Source of the DNA: Flavobacterium sp. MedPE-SWcel
GTDB lineage: Bacteria > Bacteroidota > Bacteroidia > Flavobacteriales > Flavobacteriaceae
Direction: 5' to 3'
NCBI GenBank assembly: GCA_001874325.1
Contig: MPCW01000006.1
Span: 1 to 64,000 of the forward strand
DNA length: 64,000 nt
Positions within the stretch are counted from its first letter, which is position 1. Each line of letters starts with the position of its first letter. Below, in pieces: positions 44,795-54,806 of this stretch. The notes under the pieces were generated by a model that worked only from the letters and a program-made list of their open reading frames with translations, was not told the DNA's origin and searched no databases. Made by a program: the position numbers and the translations under genes.

Positions 44795-46324
44795 TTATTC
44801 CCACTCTATAGTTGCAGGTGGCTTAGAGCTAATGTCGTAAACTACTCTATTTACACCTTTCACTTTATTTATTATTTCATTTGATATTTTCATAAGGAAA
44901 TCATATGGCAAATGAACCCAGTCAGCTGTCATACCATCAGTAGATTCTACAGCTCTAAGAACTACTACTTTTTCATATGTCCTTTCGTCACCCATTACAC
45001 CAACACTATTTACTGGTAGTAACATTGCTCCTGCTTGCCAAACTTTATCATACAATCCGTGAGATTTTAATCCATCTATAAATATAGCATCCACATCTTG
45101 TAATATTCTTATTTTCTCTGGTGTGATATCACCTAATATTCTTATTGAAAGTCCTGGACCTGGAAAAGGGTGTCTTCCTAATAACTCTGAATCGATACCC
45201 AAAGTAGCTCCTACGCGACGTACTTCATCTTTAAAAAGCATTCGCAACGGCTCTACCACCTGTAACTTCATAAAGTCAGGTAAACCACCTACATTATGGT
45301 GTGATTTTATAGTTGCCGATGGGCCTTTTACAGATACAGATTCTATAACATCAGGGTAAATAGTACCTTGCGCTAGCCACTTAACATCTGTAAGTTGATT
45401 CGCCTCATCATCAAAAACCTCAATAAATACACGACCAATAGCCTTTCTTTTCAACTCAGGATCTTCAACACCTGCCAATTGCGACAGGAAACGATCAGAA
45501 GCATCTACTCCTTTAACGTTAAGTCCCATATCTTTATATTGGTCTAATACGTTTTCAAACTCATTTTTACGTAATAGTCCATTGTTCACAAAAATACAAT
45601 ATAGATTAGCTCCTATTGCTTTATGTAAAAGCACAGCCGCTACAGTAGAATCTACACCTCCTGAAAGACCTAATACTACTTTATCTCCTTGTATTTTAGT
45701 TTTAAGTTCATCTACAATATTTTCTACAAAGTTATCAGGCGTAAAATTTTGAGGTACTTCGGCTATTTTAACCAAAAAGTTCTCAAGCATTTGCTTACCA
45801 TCAGTAGAGTGATATACTTCTGGGTGAAATTGTATAGCATAAGTACTTTCTCCTTCTATTCTATATGCTGCATTTTCTACATCATTGGTACTTGCTAGTC
45901 TAACACCATTAGTTGGTAATTGCTTAATAGTATCACTATGGCTCATCCATACCTGACTATCTACAGCTACATTATCAAGGAAAGGTTCATTCTCATTTAC
46001 ATATGAAAGATTAGCACGTCCATACTCTCTTATATTACTTGGCGCTACTTCACCTCCGCTAAAATGAGCTAAATATTGCGCCCCATAGCATACGGCTAAT
46101 AAAGGTAGTTTACCTCGGATTTCTGACAGATCAGGATGCGGAGCATCTTCTGCTCTTACAGAAAAAGGACTTCCTGAAAGTATTACAGCTTTGTAGGATG
46201 ATAAATCAGCTGGTATGTTGTTATAAGGGAAGATTTCGCAAAAGATATTTAACTCGCGAACTCTTCTCGCAATAAGTTGTGTGTATTGCGATCCGAAATC
46301 TAAAATTAGTACGTTGTGTTGCAT
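44795..46324 (-). CDS. guaA: GMP synthase (glutamine-hydrolysing)
   Basis: 509 aa from the ATG at 46324 ([16 protein letters not shown]); the frame extends to a TTG at 46330 inside the promoter box, rejected. Glutaminase triad C79 (LLAVCYGAQ), H167 and E169 (QFHPE); ATP pyrophosphatase loop SGGVDS (221-226); dimerisation domain at the C-terminus. Converts XMP to GMP. Confidence 0.97.
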   Translation of the reverse strand: MQHNVLILDFGSQYTQLIARRVRELNIFCEIFPYNNIPADLSSYKAVILSGSPFSVRAEDAPHPDLSEIRGKLPLLAVCYGAQYLAHFSGGEVAPSNIREYGRANLSYVNENEPFLDNVAVDSQVWMSHSDTIKQLPTNGVRLASTNDVENAAYRIEGESTYAIQFHPEVYHSTDGKQMLENFLVKIAEVPQNFTPDNFVENIVDELKTKIQGDKVVLGLSGGVDSTVAAVLLHKAIGANLYCIFVNNGLLRKNEFENVLDQYKDMGLNVKGVDASDRFLSQLAGVEDPELKRKAIGRVFIEVFDDEANQLTDVKWLAQGTIYPDVIESVSVKGPSATIKSHHNVGGLPDFMKLQVVEPLRMLFKDEVRRVGATLGIDSELLGRHPFPGPGLSIRILGDITPEKIRILQDVDAIFIDGLKSHGLYDKVWQAGAMLLPVNSVGVMGDERTYEKVVVLRAVESTDGMTADWVHLPYDFLMKISNEIINKVKGVNRVVYDISSKPPATIEWE

Positions 46325-46327
46325 ACG

Positions 46328-46335
46328 CAAAAATA
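46328..46335 (-). promoter_or_regulatory. -7 box almost touching the guaA start
   Basis: Minus strand TATTTTTG fits TAnnTTTG and ends only 3 nt before the ATG at 46324, which implies a leaderless or near-leaderless message. Confidence 0.45.
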
Positions 46336-46477
46336 GCTATAAAAATGTGAAATGAAAACCTAACATTTATATTTTTATACCATATTATCAGTTTGTTTTA
46401 AACAAAGTAAAAAATATCTTTCATTTTCATCTCTAAAAGCTTTTTTTATTATATTTAAAACACTAACAATCTGACTT

Positions 46478-47152
46478 ATGAAGAATGCTACACTCTTTTT
46501 TTTATTACTTTTTATTACCCAATCATATTCTCAAATAGACGACTTTAAAGCACCAAATTATGTTCTAATAGAAAAAAATGTTAATAACAAAAGTACCTCT
46601 TTACATTTCGACAACCTGTTTGAACGATATAATGAAGCAGATAGCACTATGACTATTGAAGAGAAAAGACATTTATATTATGGTTACTCTTTTCGAGAAG
46701 AATATTCACCATACAGTAGATCTGAATCTGAAAAAAAATTAAGAAAGTTATTACAAAAAGAAAGTGCTAGCGAAAAAGATTTTCTGAAAATTATAGAATA
46801 CACTGATGATATCTTGAAACAATACCCTTTTAGTTTAAGAATAAAAGAATATCGAATTTATTCTTTTCAAGAACTCGGAAAAAAAGCTGAAATAGATAAA
46901 GAGAATATACAAGCTAGTATTATTATAGATGCCATATTAAGTTCTGGTAACGGTACCGAAAAAGAAACCTGCTTTTATGTTATAAACACTATTAATGAAT
47001 ATGAACTATTAAACTTACTTGGATTTGAATTTGGCGGAAAACAAGCATTGATAGATAATAAATATGATTACCTTAGTCTAGCCGAAAACCCTTATCAGTT
47101 AGAGGGCTTTTATTTTAACATTTCAAGAAGCTTACAAGCACTTAAATTTTAA
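46478..47152 (+). CDS. Secreted DUF4919 family protein
   Basis: 224 aa. Signal peptide ends TQSYSQ. The mature part is helical with the DUF4919 pattern (FDNLFERYNEADSTMTIEEKRHLYYGYSF split, DILKQYPFSLRIKEYRIYSF, GNGTEKETCFYVINTINEYELL). Role unknown in the family. Followed 17 bp later by a VOC protein on the same strand. Confidence 0.85.
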   Translation: MKNATLFFLLLFITQSYSQIDDFKAPNYVLIEKNVNNKSTSLHFDNLFERYNEADSTMTIEEKRHLYYGYSFREEYSPYSRSESEKKLRKLLQKESASEKDFLKIIEYTDDILKQYPFSLRIKEYRIYSFQELGKKAEIDKENIQASIIIDAILSSGNGTEKETCFYVINTINEYELLNLLGFEFGGKQALIDNKYDYLSLAENPYQLEGFYFNISRSLQALKF

Positions 47153-47169
47153 CACAAATAACAATAAAA

Positions 47170-47592
47170 ATGACACAAATTAATCCTTACATAGCTTTTA
47201 ATGGTAATTGCGAAGAAGCTTTCAGTTTTTACAAATCAGTTTTTGGAGGTGAGTTTACACACATAGGCCGTTTCAAAGATATGCCTTGCGAAGAAGATCA
47301 AAAAATACCAGAAGAAGATGCTGAAAAAATAATGCATGTTTCTTTACCAATTGGTACAGGTACAACTATCATGGGGTGTGACTCTTCTGATTCATTTGGA
47401 AAAAACCTTGTTATTGGTAATAATATAACCATATCAATTAATGTTGATAATGAAGCGGAAGCTCATAGAATATTCAATGGTCTATCTGATAGTGGAAATA
47501 TAATGATGCCATTAAATAAAACTTTTTGGGCTGCACTTTTTGGAATGTTTACAGATAAGTTTGGAATCAATTGGATGATAAACTGCGAATAA
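47170..47592 (+). CDS. VOC (PhnB-like) superfamily protein
   Basis: 140 aa of paired beta-alpha-beta modules (NPYIAFNGNCEEAFSFYKSVFGGE, later AEAHRIFNGLSDSGNIMMPL and FGINWMINCE). PhnB-like members often lack a known substrate. Metal ligands are not obvious. Terminator downstream. Confidence 0.85.
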   Translation: MTQINPYIAFNGNCEEAFSFYKSVFGGEFTHIGRFKDMPCEEDQKIPEEDAEKIMHVSLPIGTGTTIMGCDSSDSFGKNLVIGNNITISINVDNEAEAHRIFNGLSDSGNIMMPLNKTFWAALFGMFTDKFGINWMINCE

Positions 47593-47614
47593 TTACATTT
47601 ATATAATACTATAG

Positions 47615-47647
47615 GGCTGCATCAAGCGTTTGCTTATGCAGCCTTTT
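47615..47647 (+). terminator. Terminator after the VOC gene
   Basis: Stem ggctgcat with atgcagcc plus an inner 4-bp stem, then TTTT. Confidence 0.8.
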
Positions 47648-47691
47648 ATTTTGCCATACTGGCATAAAAGAAAAAAATGTAAATTAGCAAA

Positions 47692-48705
47692 ATGATGAAT
47701 AAAGAAGATATTGAGAATCTAAAAACACTATTAGATTCTCCTAAAAAAATTGCAATAACTATGCACCGTAATCCTGATGGTGACGCAATGGGCTCTACAT
47801 TAGGATTATATCATTTTTTAAAACAAAAAGGACACGATGCAACTGTAGTTTCTCCTAACGAATTTCCTGATTTTTTAGAATGGTTACCTGCAACTAACAA
47901 TGTGATTATTTTTGAAAGAGAAAATGATAAAGCAGTAACTATTTTAGAAGAAGCAGATATAATTTTCACATTAGATTTTAATGCATTTGGTCGTACGGGT
48001 GAGCAAATGCAAAAAGTATTAGAAAAATTAGACACTACCTATATAATGATAGATCATCATCAAAAACCTGATGACTATGCAAAGTATATGTTTTCTGATA
48101 CTAGTTATGGTTCTACTTGCGAAATGGTATATCACTTTATACATCAATTAGATGAAAGTAAATACATTAACAAAACTATTGGTACTTGTTTATACACTGG
48201 TATCGTTACTGACTCTGGTTCATTCCGTTACCCATCTACTACAGGAACAACACACCGTGTAGTAGCTGAATTTATAGATCTTGGAATAGATAATGCAGCT
48301 ATACACAGCGCACTATACGACAACCATTCTCATAACCGCATACAAATTTTGGCAAGGGCTTTGAGTAATATGAAAGTAATGCCAGAACATAAAACATCAT
48401 ATAGTTTTCTAAGTCAAGAAGAATTAATAAGTCTTGGAAACACTAAAGGTGACACAGAAGGTGTTGTAAATTATGGCTTAAGTATAAAGGGTATTGATTT
48501 TACCGCCTTTTTTACAGAGAATAAAGATGAAGGTATTGTTAAAATATCTTTTAGGTCTAGAGGTAACTTTGATGTAAACAAATATGCACGTGAACATTTT
48601 AATGGTGGTGGACATATTAACGCTGCTGGTGGACGATCGGATGAATCGTTAGAAGCTACCATCCAAAAATTTATTGCTACTTTAGCAACTATAAAAGTTG
48701 ATTGA
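47692..48705 (+). CDS. nrnA: DHH family phosphoesterase, NrnA-like
   Basis: 337 aa. DHH motifs: HRNPDGDAMGS (I), LDFN (II), MIDHH (III) and the DHHA1 signature FNGGGHINAAGG near the C-terminus. Such enzymes degrade very short RNA (nanoRNA) and pAp in the cytoplasm. First gene of a run with gldI and a PPIase, 3 bp and 6 bp apart; this order recurs in gliding flavobacteria from memory. A second ATG directly follows (47695). Confidence 0.9.
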   Translation: MMNKEDIENLKTLLDSPKKIAITMHRNPDGDAMGSTLGLYHFLKQKGHDATVVSPNEFPDFLEWLPATNNVIIFERENDKAVTILEEADIIFTLDFNAFGRTGEQMQKVLEKLDTTYIMIDHHQKPDDYAKYMFSDTSYGSTCEMVYHFIHQLDESKYINKTIGTCLYTGIVTDSGSFRYPSTTGTTHRVVAEFIDLGIDNAAIHSALYDNHSHNRIQILARALSNMKVMPEHKTSYSFLSQEELISLGNTKGDTEGVVNYGLSIKGIDFTAFFTENKDEGIVKISFRSRGNFDVNKYAREHFNGGGHINAAGGRSDESLEATIQKFIATLATIKVD

Positions 48706-48708
48706 TAC

Positions 48709-49296
48709 ATGAACAAATATTTTATAACAATGCTATTTCTTGTAAGTATAACACTTACAGGGTGCTCTCAACAGCAACAAGCTAGAAAACCAATATCTAG
48801 AACTTCGGGTGCGGCTTTTATAGATGAGTCAGTTGAGCGAAATAGAAAGCTCATTGCTAAGGAAGAAGCACAAATAGATTCTATAATAAAAAGCAATCCT
48901 GATATTGAATACATTGCTTCTAGTAAAGGATACTGGTATTATTATGGACAAGAAAACACTCAAGATGATATAACACCTAAAAGAGGTGACGTTGCTTTCT
49001 TTAATTACACTATTAAAGATTTAGATGGTAACATAATATATAGTGAGGAAGAGTTAAAACCTCAGGTTTATTATGTAGACAAAGAAAAAATCATGATAGG
49101 CCTACGTAGTGGTATTAAACTAATGAATAAAGGAGAAAAGGTAACTTTTCTATTTCCTTCTAACATGGGGTATGGGTATCATGGTGACAATAAAAAAATT
49201 GGTGTAAATCAATCATTAATATGTACTGTTACCCTAAACGATATAAAACCAGAAGCTGAAGTAAAAGATAACCAAAAAACAAAGGATAATAACTAA
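48709..49296 (+). CDS. gldI: Gliding motility lipoprotein GldI (FKBP-type)
   Basis: 195 aa. Lipobox LTGC gives lipidated C19. An FKBP-type peptidyl-prolyl isomerase domain follows (about 75-180: KRGDVAFFNYTIKDLDGN, GLRSGIKLMNKGEKVTFLFPSNMGYG). GldI is required for gliding in Flavobacterium johnsoniae and folds exported proteins. Between nrnA and a second PPIase lipoprotein, tightly spaced. Confidence 0.9.
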   Translation: MNKYFITMLFLVSITLTGCSQQQQARKPISRTSGAAFIDESVERNRKLIAKEEAQIDSIIKSNPDIEYIASSKGYWYYYGQENTQDDITPKRGDVAFFNYTIKDLDGNIIYSEEELKPQVYYVDKEKIMIGLRSGIKLMNKGEKVTFLFPSNMGYGYHGDNKKIGVNQSLICTVTLNDIKPEAEVKDNQKTKDNN

Positions 49297-49302
49297 TTAT
49301 AA

Positions 49303-50418
49303 ATGAAACCAATGACAAGTCTTTTTTTAAGTTTAATCGCTTTTTTCTGTTCATGTAATAATGCTGGCAATCAGCCATCAAATATTAAATTAGGTGATGG
49401 AATGTATGCTGAAATAGAAACCAACAAAGGAACTATTTTATTGCAATTAGAATATAAAAAAACACCACTTACTGTAGCCAATTTTGTGAGCCTTGCTGAA
49501 GGTAAAAACAAAATGGTTAGTGATGATTTAAAAGGAAAGAAATACTACGATGGTCTTAGCTTTCATCGTGTTATTAATAACTTTATGATACAAACTGGTG
49601 ATCCAAAAGGAAATGGATCTGGTGGACCAGGTTATAAATTTGCTGATGAAATCACCGACCTAAAACACGATAAAGCAGGAATATTATCTATGGCTAATGC
49701 TGGTCCTGCAACAAACGGGAGTCAATTTTTTATTACGCATAGAGCTACTCCTCACCTAGATGGTATTCATACTGTATTTGGTCATGTTATAGAAGGTATG
49801 GATGTTGTTAACAGCATCAAGCAAAACGATGTTATGAAATCTGTAAAAATAATAAAGATTGGACGTGAGGCTAAAAAGTTTAAAGCTGCAAAAATCTTTA
49901 AAAAAGCGCTTGAAAAATCTATCGAAGAACAAAAGAAAAAGAAAGAACTTTTAGAAAAGACAAAAGCAGAAAAAGTAGCTTACTTTGCTAAAGAAAAAGC
50001 TAAAAGTACTACTACTGATTCAGGACTACAATATACTATCGTTAAAGAAGGTAATGGGCAAAAACCAGCAAATGGTACAATGGTACAACTTAAATATTCT
50101 GGATTTTTAGATAATGCTTTCTTATTTGACTCAAGTGAGGTTGAAGTAGCTAAAATGTTTGGTAACTATATTCCTCAAAAAGATGCTGCCGGAGCTTACA
50201 AACCAATACCTTTTAAGGTTGGTACTAAAAAAGGCATGATACCTGGATTTATTGAAGGTATAGAGCAAATGAAACTAGGTGATAAAATTATAGTATTTAT
50301 CCCTTCTCATTTAGGTTATGGAGAAAGAGGTATGCCAAGAGGTAAAATACCTGGAAATGCTAACTTGATATTTGAATTAGAAATGATAGAGAGTGTACCT
50401 GTACAAACAAGTCACTAA
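49303..50418 (+). CDS. Lipoprotein with cyclophilin and FKBP prolyl isomerase domains
   Basis: 371 aa. A short leader with a lipobox-like FCSC (C18) is followed by a cyclophilin domain (about 28-190: [39 protein letters not shown]), a helical linker, and an FKBP domain (about 225-365: [36 protein letters not shown]). Two unrelated isomerases in one chain suggest a periplasmic folding factor. Six bp after gldI. Confidence 0.92.
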   Translation: MKPMTSLFLSLIAFFCSCNNAGNQPSNIKLGDGMYAEIETNKGTILLQLEYKKTPLTVANFVSLAEGKNKMVSDDLKGKKYYDGLSFHRVINNFMIQTGDPKGNGSGGPGYKFADEITDLKHDKAGILSMANAGPATNGSQFFITHRATPHLDGIHTVFGHVIEGMDVVNSIKQNDVMKSVKIIKIGREAKKFKAAKIFKKALEKSIEEQKKKKELLEKTKAEKVAYFAKEKAKSTTTDSGLQYTIVKEGNGQKPANGTMVQLKYSGFLDNAFLFDSSEVEVAKMFGNYIPQKDAAGAYKPIPFKVGTKKGMIPGFIEGIEQMKLGDKIIVFIPSHLGYGERGMPRGKIPGNANLIFELEMIESVPVQTSH

Positions 50419-50436
50419 AATAATGCTAACATAAAT

Positions 50437-50465
50437 AAAAGGATCCTCTATACAGGATCCTTTTA
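50437..50465 (+). terminator. Terminator of the nrnA-gldI-PPIase unit
   Basis: An 11-bp stem (aaaaggatcct with aggatcctttt) with T-rich 3' side. Confidence 0.88.
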
Positions 50466-50521
50466 TTGTTTATAAGAATCATTTACTAAATTACACTCAT
50501 AGTATATATAACAGAAAAAAC

Positions 50522-51376
50522 ATGAACTTATCTTTTAAAGACAACAAAACTGACGGAAAACTAGATATAACGTGTAATAACGATGGGTTTGATAGATTAT
50601 TTTTTTCTCGTGATGTAAAAGATAAACTATATACTATTGCTTGGAACAAAGGAAAAACTCAAAAAGTAATTATTGATGAAATAGAGTATGATTTCCCTGC
50701 AAACTCTATTTTACCATTAGTTGTAAACCAAAGTTTTAGATTTGAGAACAGTGAAGATATTATTGCATGGCAGTTTAATCGTGATTTTTACTGTATAGTA
50801 GACCACGATCAGGAAGTTAGTTGTGTAGGCTTTATATTTTATGGTACATCTCAAACAATGTTTATATCACTTGATGAAAAAGAGACCGATAAAGTAACAT
50901 CGTTATTAAATGTTTTTAAAGATGAGTTTGAAACTGCTGATACTATACAGGGTGAAATGCTTAGAATGTTACTAGTAAGACTTATTATAACAATTACAAG
51001 ACTAGCAAAACAACAATATATTACTACTGGAGATAAAGATGATTCAAAATTCAACTTATACCGCGAGTATAATATAATGGTAGAAAAAAACTACCGTACA
51101 CAACACGAAGTACAGTTTTATGCATCAGCTCTTAATAAATCTCCTAAAACATTAGCCAATGTATTTGGGCTATATGGAAAGAAAACTCCTTTACAAATTA
51201 TTCAGGAACGTGTAATAGCTGAAGCTAAAAGATTGTTGTACTACACAGAAAAATCTATAAAAGAAATTGCTATAGAAATAGGTTTTGAAGATACTTCTCA
51301 TTTTAGTCGTTTCTTTAAAAAACAGACCTCTTTTACCCCTACTGAATTCAAAAACAACATAAAAAAACCTGTTTAA
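50522..51376 (+). CDS. AraC family transcriptional regulator
   Basis: 284 aa. An N-terminal cupin-like sensor region (about 1-110) is followed by a helical part and a C-terminal double helix-turn-helix (about 185-280: YASALNKSPKTLANVFG, IKEIAIEIGFEDTSHFSRFFKKQ). It probably controls the AhpD-like gene 111 bp downstream, which has the same orientation. Inducer unknown. Confidence 0.92.
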   Translation: MNLSFKDNKTDGKLDITCNNDGFDRLFFSRDVKDKLYTIAWNKGKTQKVIIDEIEYDFPANSILPLVVNQSFRFENSEDIIAWQFNRDFYCIVDHDQEVSCVGFIFYGTSQTMFISLDEKETDKVTSLLNVFKDEFETADTIQGEMLRMLLVRLIITITRLAKQQYITTGDKDDSKFNLYREYNIMVEKNYRTQHEVQFYASALNKSPKTLANVFGLYGKKTPLQIIQERVIAEAKRLLYYTEKSIKEIAIEIGFEDTSHFSRFFKKQTSFTPTEFKNNIKKPV

Positions 51377-51487
51377 GGAAAAATTGACTACACGTCGGGA
51401 ATTTTATCTATTTCTTACCCTTGGTATGTGTCGCATCTTTGTACTGTCGATAATGACAAACAAAATTTTAAAGACATATAATTAATT

Positions 51488-52039
51488 ATGGAAAATTTCA
51501 CAGTACCAACAAGAGAAGAAGTTTCTGAAAACAATCAAGCAATTTTCGATAACCTAAAAAAAGGTATCGGTATGGTTCCTAACCTATATGCATATTTTAC
51601 TAAAAGTGAAACAGCATTACAGGATTACCTAACGTTACAAAACAGAAAAACATCACTAAAAGCAAAAGAGAAAGAAGTTGTAAACTTAGTAGTTAGCCAA
51701 GTTAATACTTGTGATTATTGTTTAGCAGCACATACTGCTATTGGTAAAATGAATGGCTTTACAGATGAGCAAATTCTAGAGATACGAAAAGGTACAGCAG
51801 GCTTTGATAGTAAACTTGACGCATTAGCTAAATTTACTAAAGAAATTGCTGACAATAGAGGTAAAGCATCTACAGCAACTACAGAGGCATTACTTGCAGC
51901 TGGATATACAGAAACAAGTCTTGTAGATATTATTTTACTTATTGGTGATAAAACAATATCTAACTTTATTTATGGTGCAGCACAGTTTCCTGTTGATTTT
52001 CCTGCTGCCCCAGCATTATATGGTACAGAAGCCCTATAA
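51488..52039 (+). CDS. AhpD-like carboxymuconolactone decarboxylase family protein
   Basis: 183 aa. The redox motif is complete: E63, C75, C78, H82 (TCDYCLAAH), matching the E-x11-CxxC-x3-H pattern of AhpD-like proteins. These are thiol peroxidase or related redox proteins. A lone gene after its probable AraC regulator and before a terminator. Substrate unknown. Confidence 0.9.
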   Translation: MENFTVPTREEVSENNQAIFDNLKKGIGMVPNLYAYFTKSETALQDYLTLQNRKTSLKAKEKEVVNLVVSQVNTCDYCLAAHTAIGKMNGFTDEQILEIRKGTAGFDSKLDALAKFTKEIADNRGKASTATTEALLAAGYTETSLVDIILLIGDKTISNFIYGAAQFPVDFPAAPALYGTEAL

Positions 52040-52068
52040 GCAGTACTTAAAAGCATGAAAAAGAGAAT

Positions 52069-52101
52069 AAAAAAAGAGTATCATTTTGATACTCTTTTTT
52101 T
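52069..52101. terminator. Bidirectional terminator
   Basis: A 15-bp stem (aaaaaaagagtatca with tgatactcttttttt, TTT loop) between convergent genes. Confidence 0.9.
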
Positions 52102-52126
52102 ATTTATAATACTCTATACTTTTAAA

Positions 52127-53362
52127 TTACTGCTTTAAAATCTTTACGGTTTTAAAAGTATTATTATGATTTAACTTTGCAAAATAAGTTCCATTAGGTA
52201 AATCTGAAATAGAAATAACATTATCTGAAACATTTTCAAAATACTTAACTTCTTGTCCTAAAACTGTATAAATTGAAATATTAAAAGGTTCATTATTTAA
52301 CCCGTTAATATTAATAACATCATTAGTAGGGTTTGGGTATAAGCTTACTGTTTCTAAAAATTCATCATGTACCCCCAAAGTATTAACAGTAACTGTTTTG
52401 GTAAATCTATGAACTCTATCACATTTATTTATCGTTAGAGTAACCTCAAAATCACCAGTTTCATTGTATGTATAAACCGGATTCTCTTCAGTAGAAGTAT
52501 TTTCATCTCCAAATTCCCAAGTTATATCATCTGAAGTATAAGAATTCGTAAATGATACCTCACTATCATTTAGTGTAAAATCAAAATTTGCCGTAAAATC
52601 CCAATCATCAATAGTTTCAAAAACTATCGTTTTAGCCGCTAATTTTATAGTACTTGCTTCTTCATCTGATAAATTTGAGTTCCAAGTAATCAATGTCGGG
52701 TCTTTTTTATAAATCATAGTATAAAAAGCACAAGCCGCAGCATAAGTACCTCTTGATGAAGGGTGTGATCCATCTCCTGAATATAAATCAATCTCAGGGT
52801 TATTAGCGCGTAAATAACGCCAAACAGCTCCCGCAGGGGCTACTTCTGCATTATTTTGCTCTGCCATATAAATATAAGATGCTCTTAGCGCATCATCCAT
52901 ACCTTCATAAGTACAAACCCATGGTGCAAATTCACAATTACCAGCATCACCATTCTCTCTACCCCATGTCATATAAAACAATGGTTGAGAGCATTCATTA
53001 TTGTTTCTAATAGCATTGCTTAATTGTTCTGCAAAAGGAAAAAGCTCTGTTTCCATTTGAGCTTGTCCCCAAGACGGTTCTTGACTTTGCGCTTGTAATG
53101 CTACAAAATCCCAATCATCTGCATCTATCTTATTTAAAGTTGTTGCGTTTGTAGCATGGTTCATTAATCGTTGTCCACCAGGAGTATTTGAATCATATAT
53201 TAAAACATCTCCAGTACTCGTTGCCATATTTTCTACCATTAAAGGTAAATTATTAGCAGCAGTATAGCTATTACCAATAAATAAGACTTTCTTAGATAAT
53301 TGAGCAAATGACATAGCACTAACCCCTAAAGTTAGGGTTAATAAAAGTAATTTCTTTTTCAT
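52127..53362 (-). CDS. Secreted SGNH-type (DUF4886) protein with PKD domain and T9SS type A tail
   Basis: 411 aa. Signal peptide ends MSFAQ. A hydrolase-like domain (about 22-240) shows GNSYT (S32) and DGSHPSSRG, the Ser and Asp-His blocks of SGNH esterases, close to DUF4886. A PKD domain (about 250-330, WEFGDENTSTEENPVYTYNETG split) and a type A sorting tail (VSLYPNPTNDVI, LPNGTYFAKL) follow. Probably surface or secreted esterase; substrate unknown, perhaps carbohydrate. Leader appears only a few nt long. Confidence 0.88.
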   Translation of the reverse strand: MKKKLLLLTLTLGVSAMSFAQLSKKVLFIGNSYTAANNLPLMVENMATSTGDVLIYDSNTPGGQRLMNHATNATTLNKIDADDWDFVALQAQSQEPSWGQAQMETELFPFAEQLSNAIRNNNECSQPLFYMTWGRENGDAGNCEFAPWVCTYEGMDDALRASYIYMAEQNNAEVAPAGAVWRYLRANNPEIDLYSGDGSHPSSRGTYAAACAFYTMIYKKDPTLITWNSNLSDEEASTIKLAAKTIVFETIDDWDFTANFDFTLNDSEVSFTNSYTSDDITWEFGDENTSTEENPVYTYNETGDFEVTLTINKCDRVHRFTKTVTVNTLGVHDEFLETVSLYPNPTNDVININGLNNEPFNISIYTVLGQEVKYFENVSDNVISISDLPNGTYFAKLNHNNTFKTVKILKQ

Positions 53363-53371
53363 TTTTTAATC

Positions 53372-53379
53372 CAAATGTA
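53372..53379 (-). promoter_or_regulatory. -7 box for the SGNH/PKD gene
   Basis: Minus strand TACATTTG fits TAnnTTTG and lies 9 nt before the ATG, implying a leader of about 5 nt. Confidence 0.45.
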
Positions 53380-53436
53380 GAAAAAAAATGAATTTGTTTC
53401 ATAAAAACCATTATTTAATTGAAACAAAGTAAATTT

Positions 53437-53482
53437 TGTAAAAGTAAAACAGGTATCACTTGATACCTGTTTTACTTTTACA
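53437..53482 (-). terminator. Terminator with 22-bp perfect stem
   Basis: 53437-53458 pairs perfectly with 53461-53482. It abuts the stop of the 145-aa gene (53484), so it probably ends that transcript. Confidence 0.8.
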
Positions 53483-53483
53483 A

Positions 53484-53921
53484 TTATGCCTTAAATTTCC
53501 AGTCAAATTCATCTTTATCGCTTATTACAGCACCGAGTTCGACTTTTACAATCTCTCCAAACTCTACTGTAAAAATTATCCAATTTTCTTCGTTAAAGAA
53601 ATTATCTTGAGAATCGAAAACTTCATTTTCAAAACTCTTAATTCCTTTTTCTTTTACTAGTGGGTGTACTGTGTCCCAACTCTCACTTATAACAGAATTA
53701 CCAAACAATTGTAAATCAGTATGTGAACCTATTATGTATCCTAACCTAAACTCTTCATCTTCATAAAATGTAAGACGTAACTTTTTATCATTATACAAAT
53801 AAATAATATTCTCATCCTCATCACTATACTCCCTGTCAGGAGAACCATATAAGGCTTCAACATCTTTTTGTTCCATTCCGAAAACTAACCGATCAATTCC
53901 TTTTTTAAGACTTATTTCCAT
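53484..53921 (-). CDS. Uncharacterised 145-aa protein
   Basis: No signal peptide. The start KKGIDRLVFGMEQKDVEALYGSPDREY resembles the helix-hairpin of small outer-membrane assembly (SmpA/BamE-like) folds, but without a lipobox this stays weak. Beta-rich acidic C-terminus. Followed by a long terminator hairpin. Function unknown. Confidence 0.7.
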   Translation of the reverse strand: MEISLKKGIDRLVFGMEQKDVEALYGSPDREYSDEDENIIYLYNDKKLRLTFYEDEEFRLGYIIGSHTDLQLFGNSVISESWDTVHPLVKEKGIKSFENEVFDSQDNFFNEENWIIFTVEFGEIVKVELGAVISDKDEFDWKFKA

Positions 53922-53995
53922 AATGTAGTTTTTTTAGTAGTTTCAAAGTTAAAGTTTATTAATCATAGTATCTCAAAAACTATATATTAAATAGT

Positions 53996-54739
53996 TTATT
54001 TTTCTCTTCGAATTTTAGAACCTTGTTTTACTATTATTTTAGAGCCTTCTGCTAAATATACCGATACTGGTTTTGCGTCTTGCAAAAAACCAAAGTCGGT
54101 ACCATAAACCTTTGCAAAGTCTACATTTACCTCATATCTCTTTATAGGATATATTTGCCAACGTGGATGTGCTACTTCATACTCTGAAGTAACAGAATCA
54201 CTTATTTTAGTATATCCCCAAAAGTGTTCTGTGATAAATTCTTCTTCACTATTAGGAGCTATAGCTACAGATGTCTTATCTGACACTACTTTTATAGTAT
54301 TCCACTCATCTTTTTTCCAGCTATATTCTACTATTAAATCATCACCTTCCTCTTCCCAACTATGTTTAGTAGGTAGTGTTTCGTAATGTTCTTTATATAA
54401 TGTATTAGCTACAAATGTAAGTGCTGGTTGTGGTACAATTTCTTTTATAAAAACTACTCCTCTTTTATAATCATTTTCATCCCCATGACGTACATAAAAA
54501 CGTAGATTAATTTCTTCAAAATTAATATGAAAAGGAATTTTCATTCCTAACATTTTAGTATCTACGAACATAAAACCTATAAGACTTACATAGCAAGTTC
54601 CTTCCCACAAATCTAATCTTGTGTCATATGGTACGTAAGGCTTTAATATTTCAGGGTCGACTACATAATTTATCATTACTAATTTTCGCCATTGTGCATC
54701 TAAAAAAGTACGCTTATTTATTTTATTATTTTCTTTCAT
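53996..54739 (-). CDS. DUF2071 (YqjF-like) protein
   Basis: 247 aa. WRKLVMINYVVDPEILKPYVP and GFMFVDTKMLGMKIP, then INLRFYVRHGDE are the DUF2071 pattern, an acetoacetate-decarboxylase-like fold with no proven activity. It is a lone gene between the 145-aa gene and purM, all on minus. Confidence 0.85.
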   Translation of the reverse strand: MKENNKINKRTFLDAQWRKLVMINYVVDPEILKPYVPYDTRLDLWEGTCYVSLIGFMFVDTKMLGMKIPFHINFEEINLRFYVRHGDENDYKRGVVFIKEIVPQPALTFVANTLYKEHYETLPTKHSWEEEGDDLIVEYSWKKDEWNTIKVVSDKTSVAIAPNSEEEFITEHFWGYTKISDSVTSEYEVAHPRWQIYPIKRYEVNVDFAKVYGTDFGFLQDAKPVSVYLAEGSKIIVKQGSKIRREK

Positions 54740-54778
54740 AGTTTATATAACAGGAATATTTTTCTTTATAAAAACAAA

Positions 54779-54801
54779 AAATCCGCTATAAAAGCGGATT
54801 T
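54779..54801 (-). terminator. Terminator after purM
   Basis: A 9-bp stem (aaatccgct with agcggattt) with a T-run on the minus strand, 6 bp past the purM stop. Confidence 0.85.
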
Positions 54802-54806
54802 GAATA

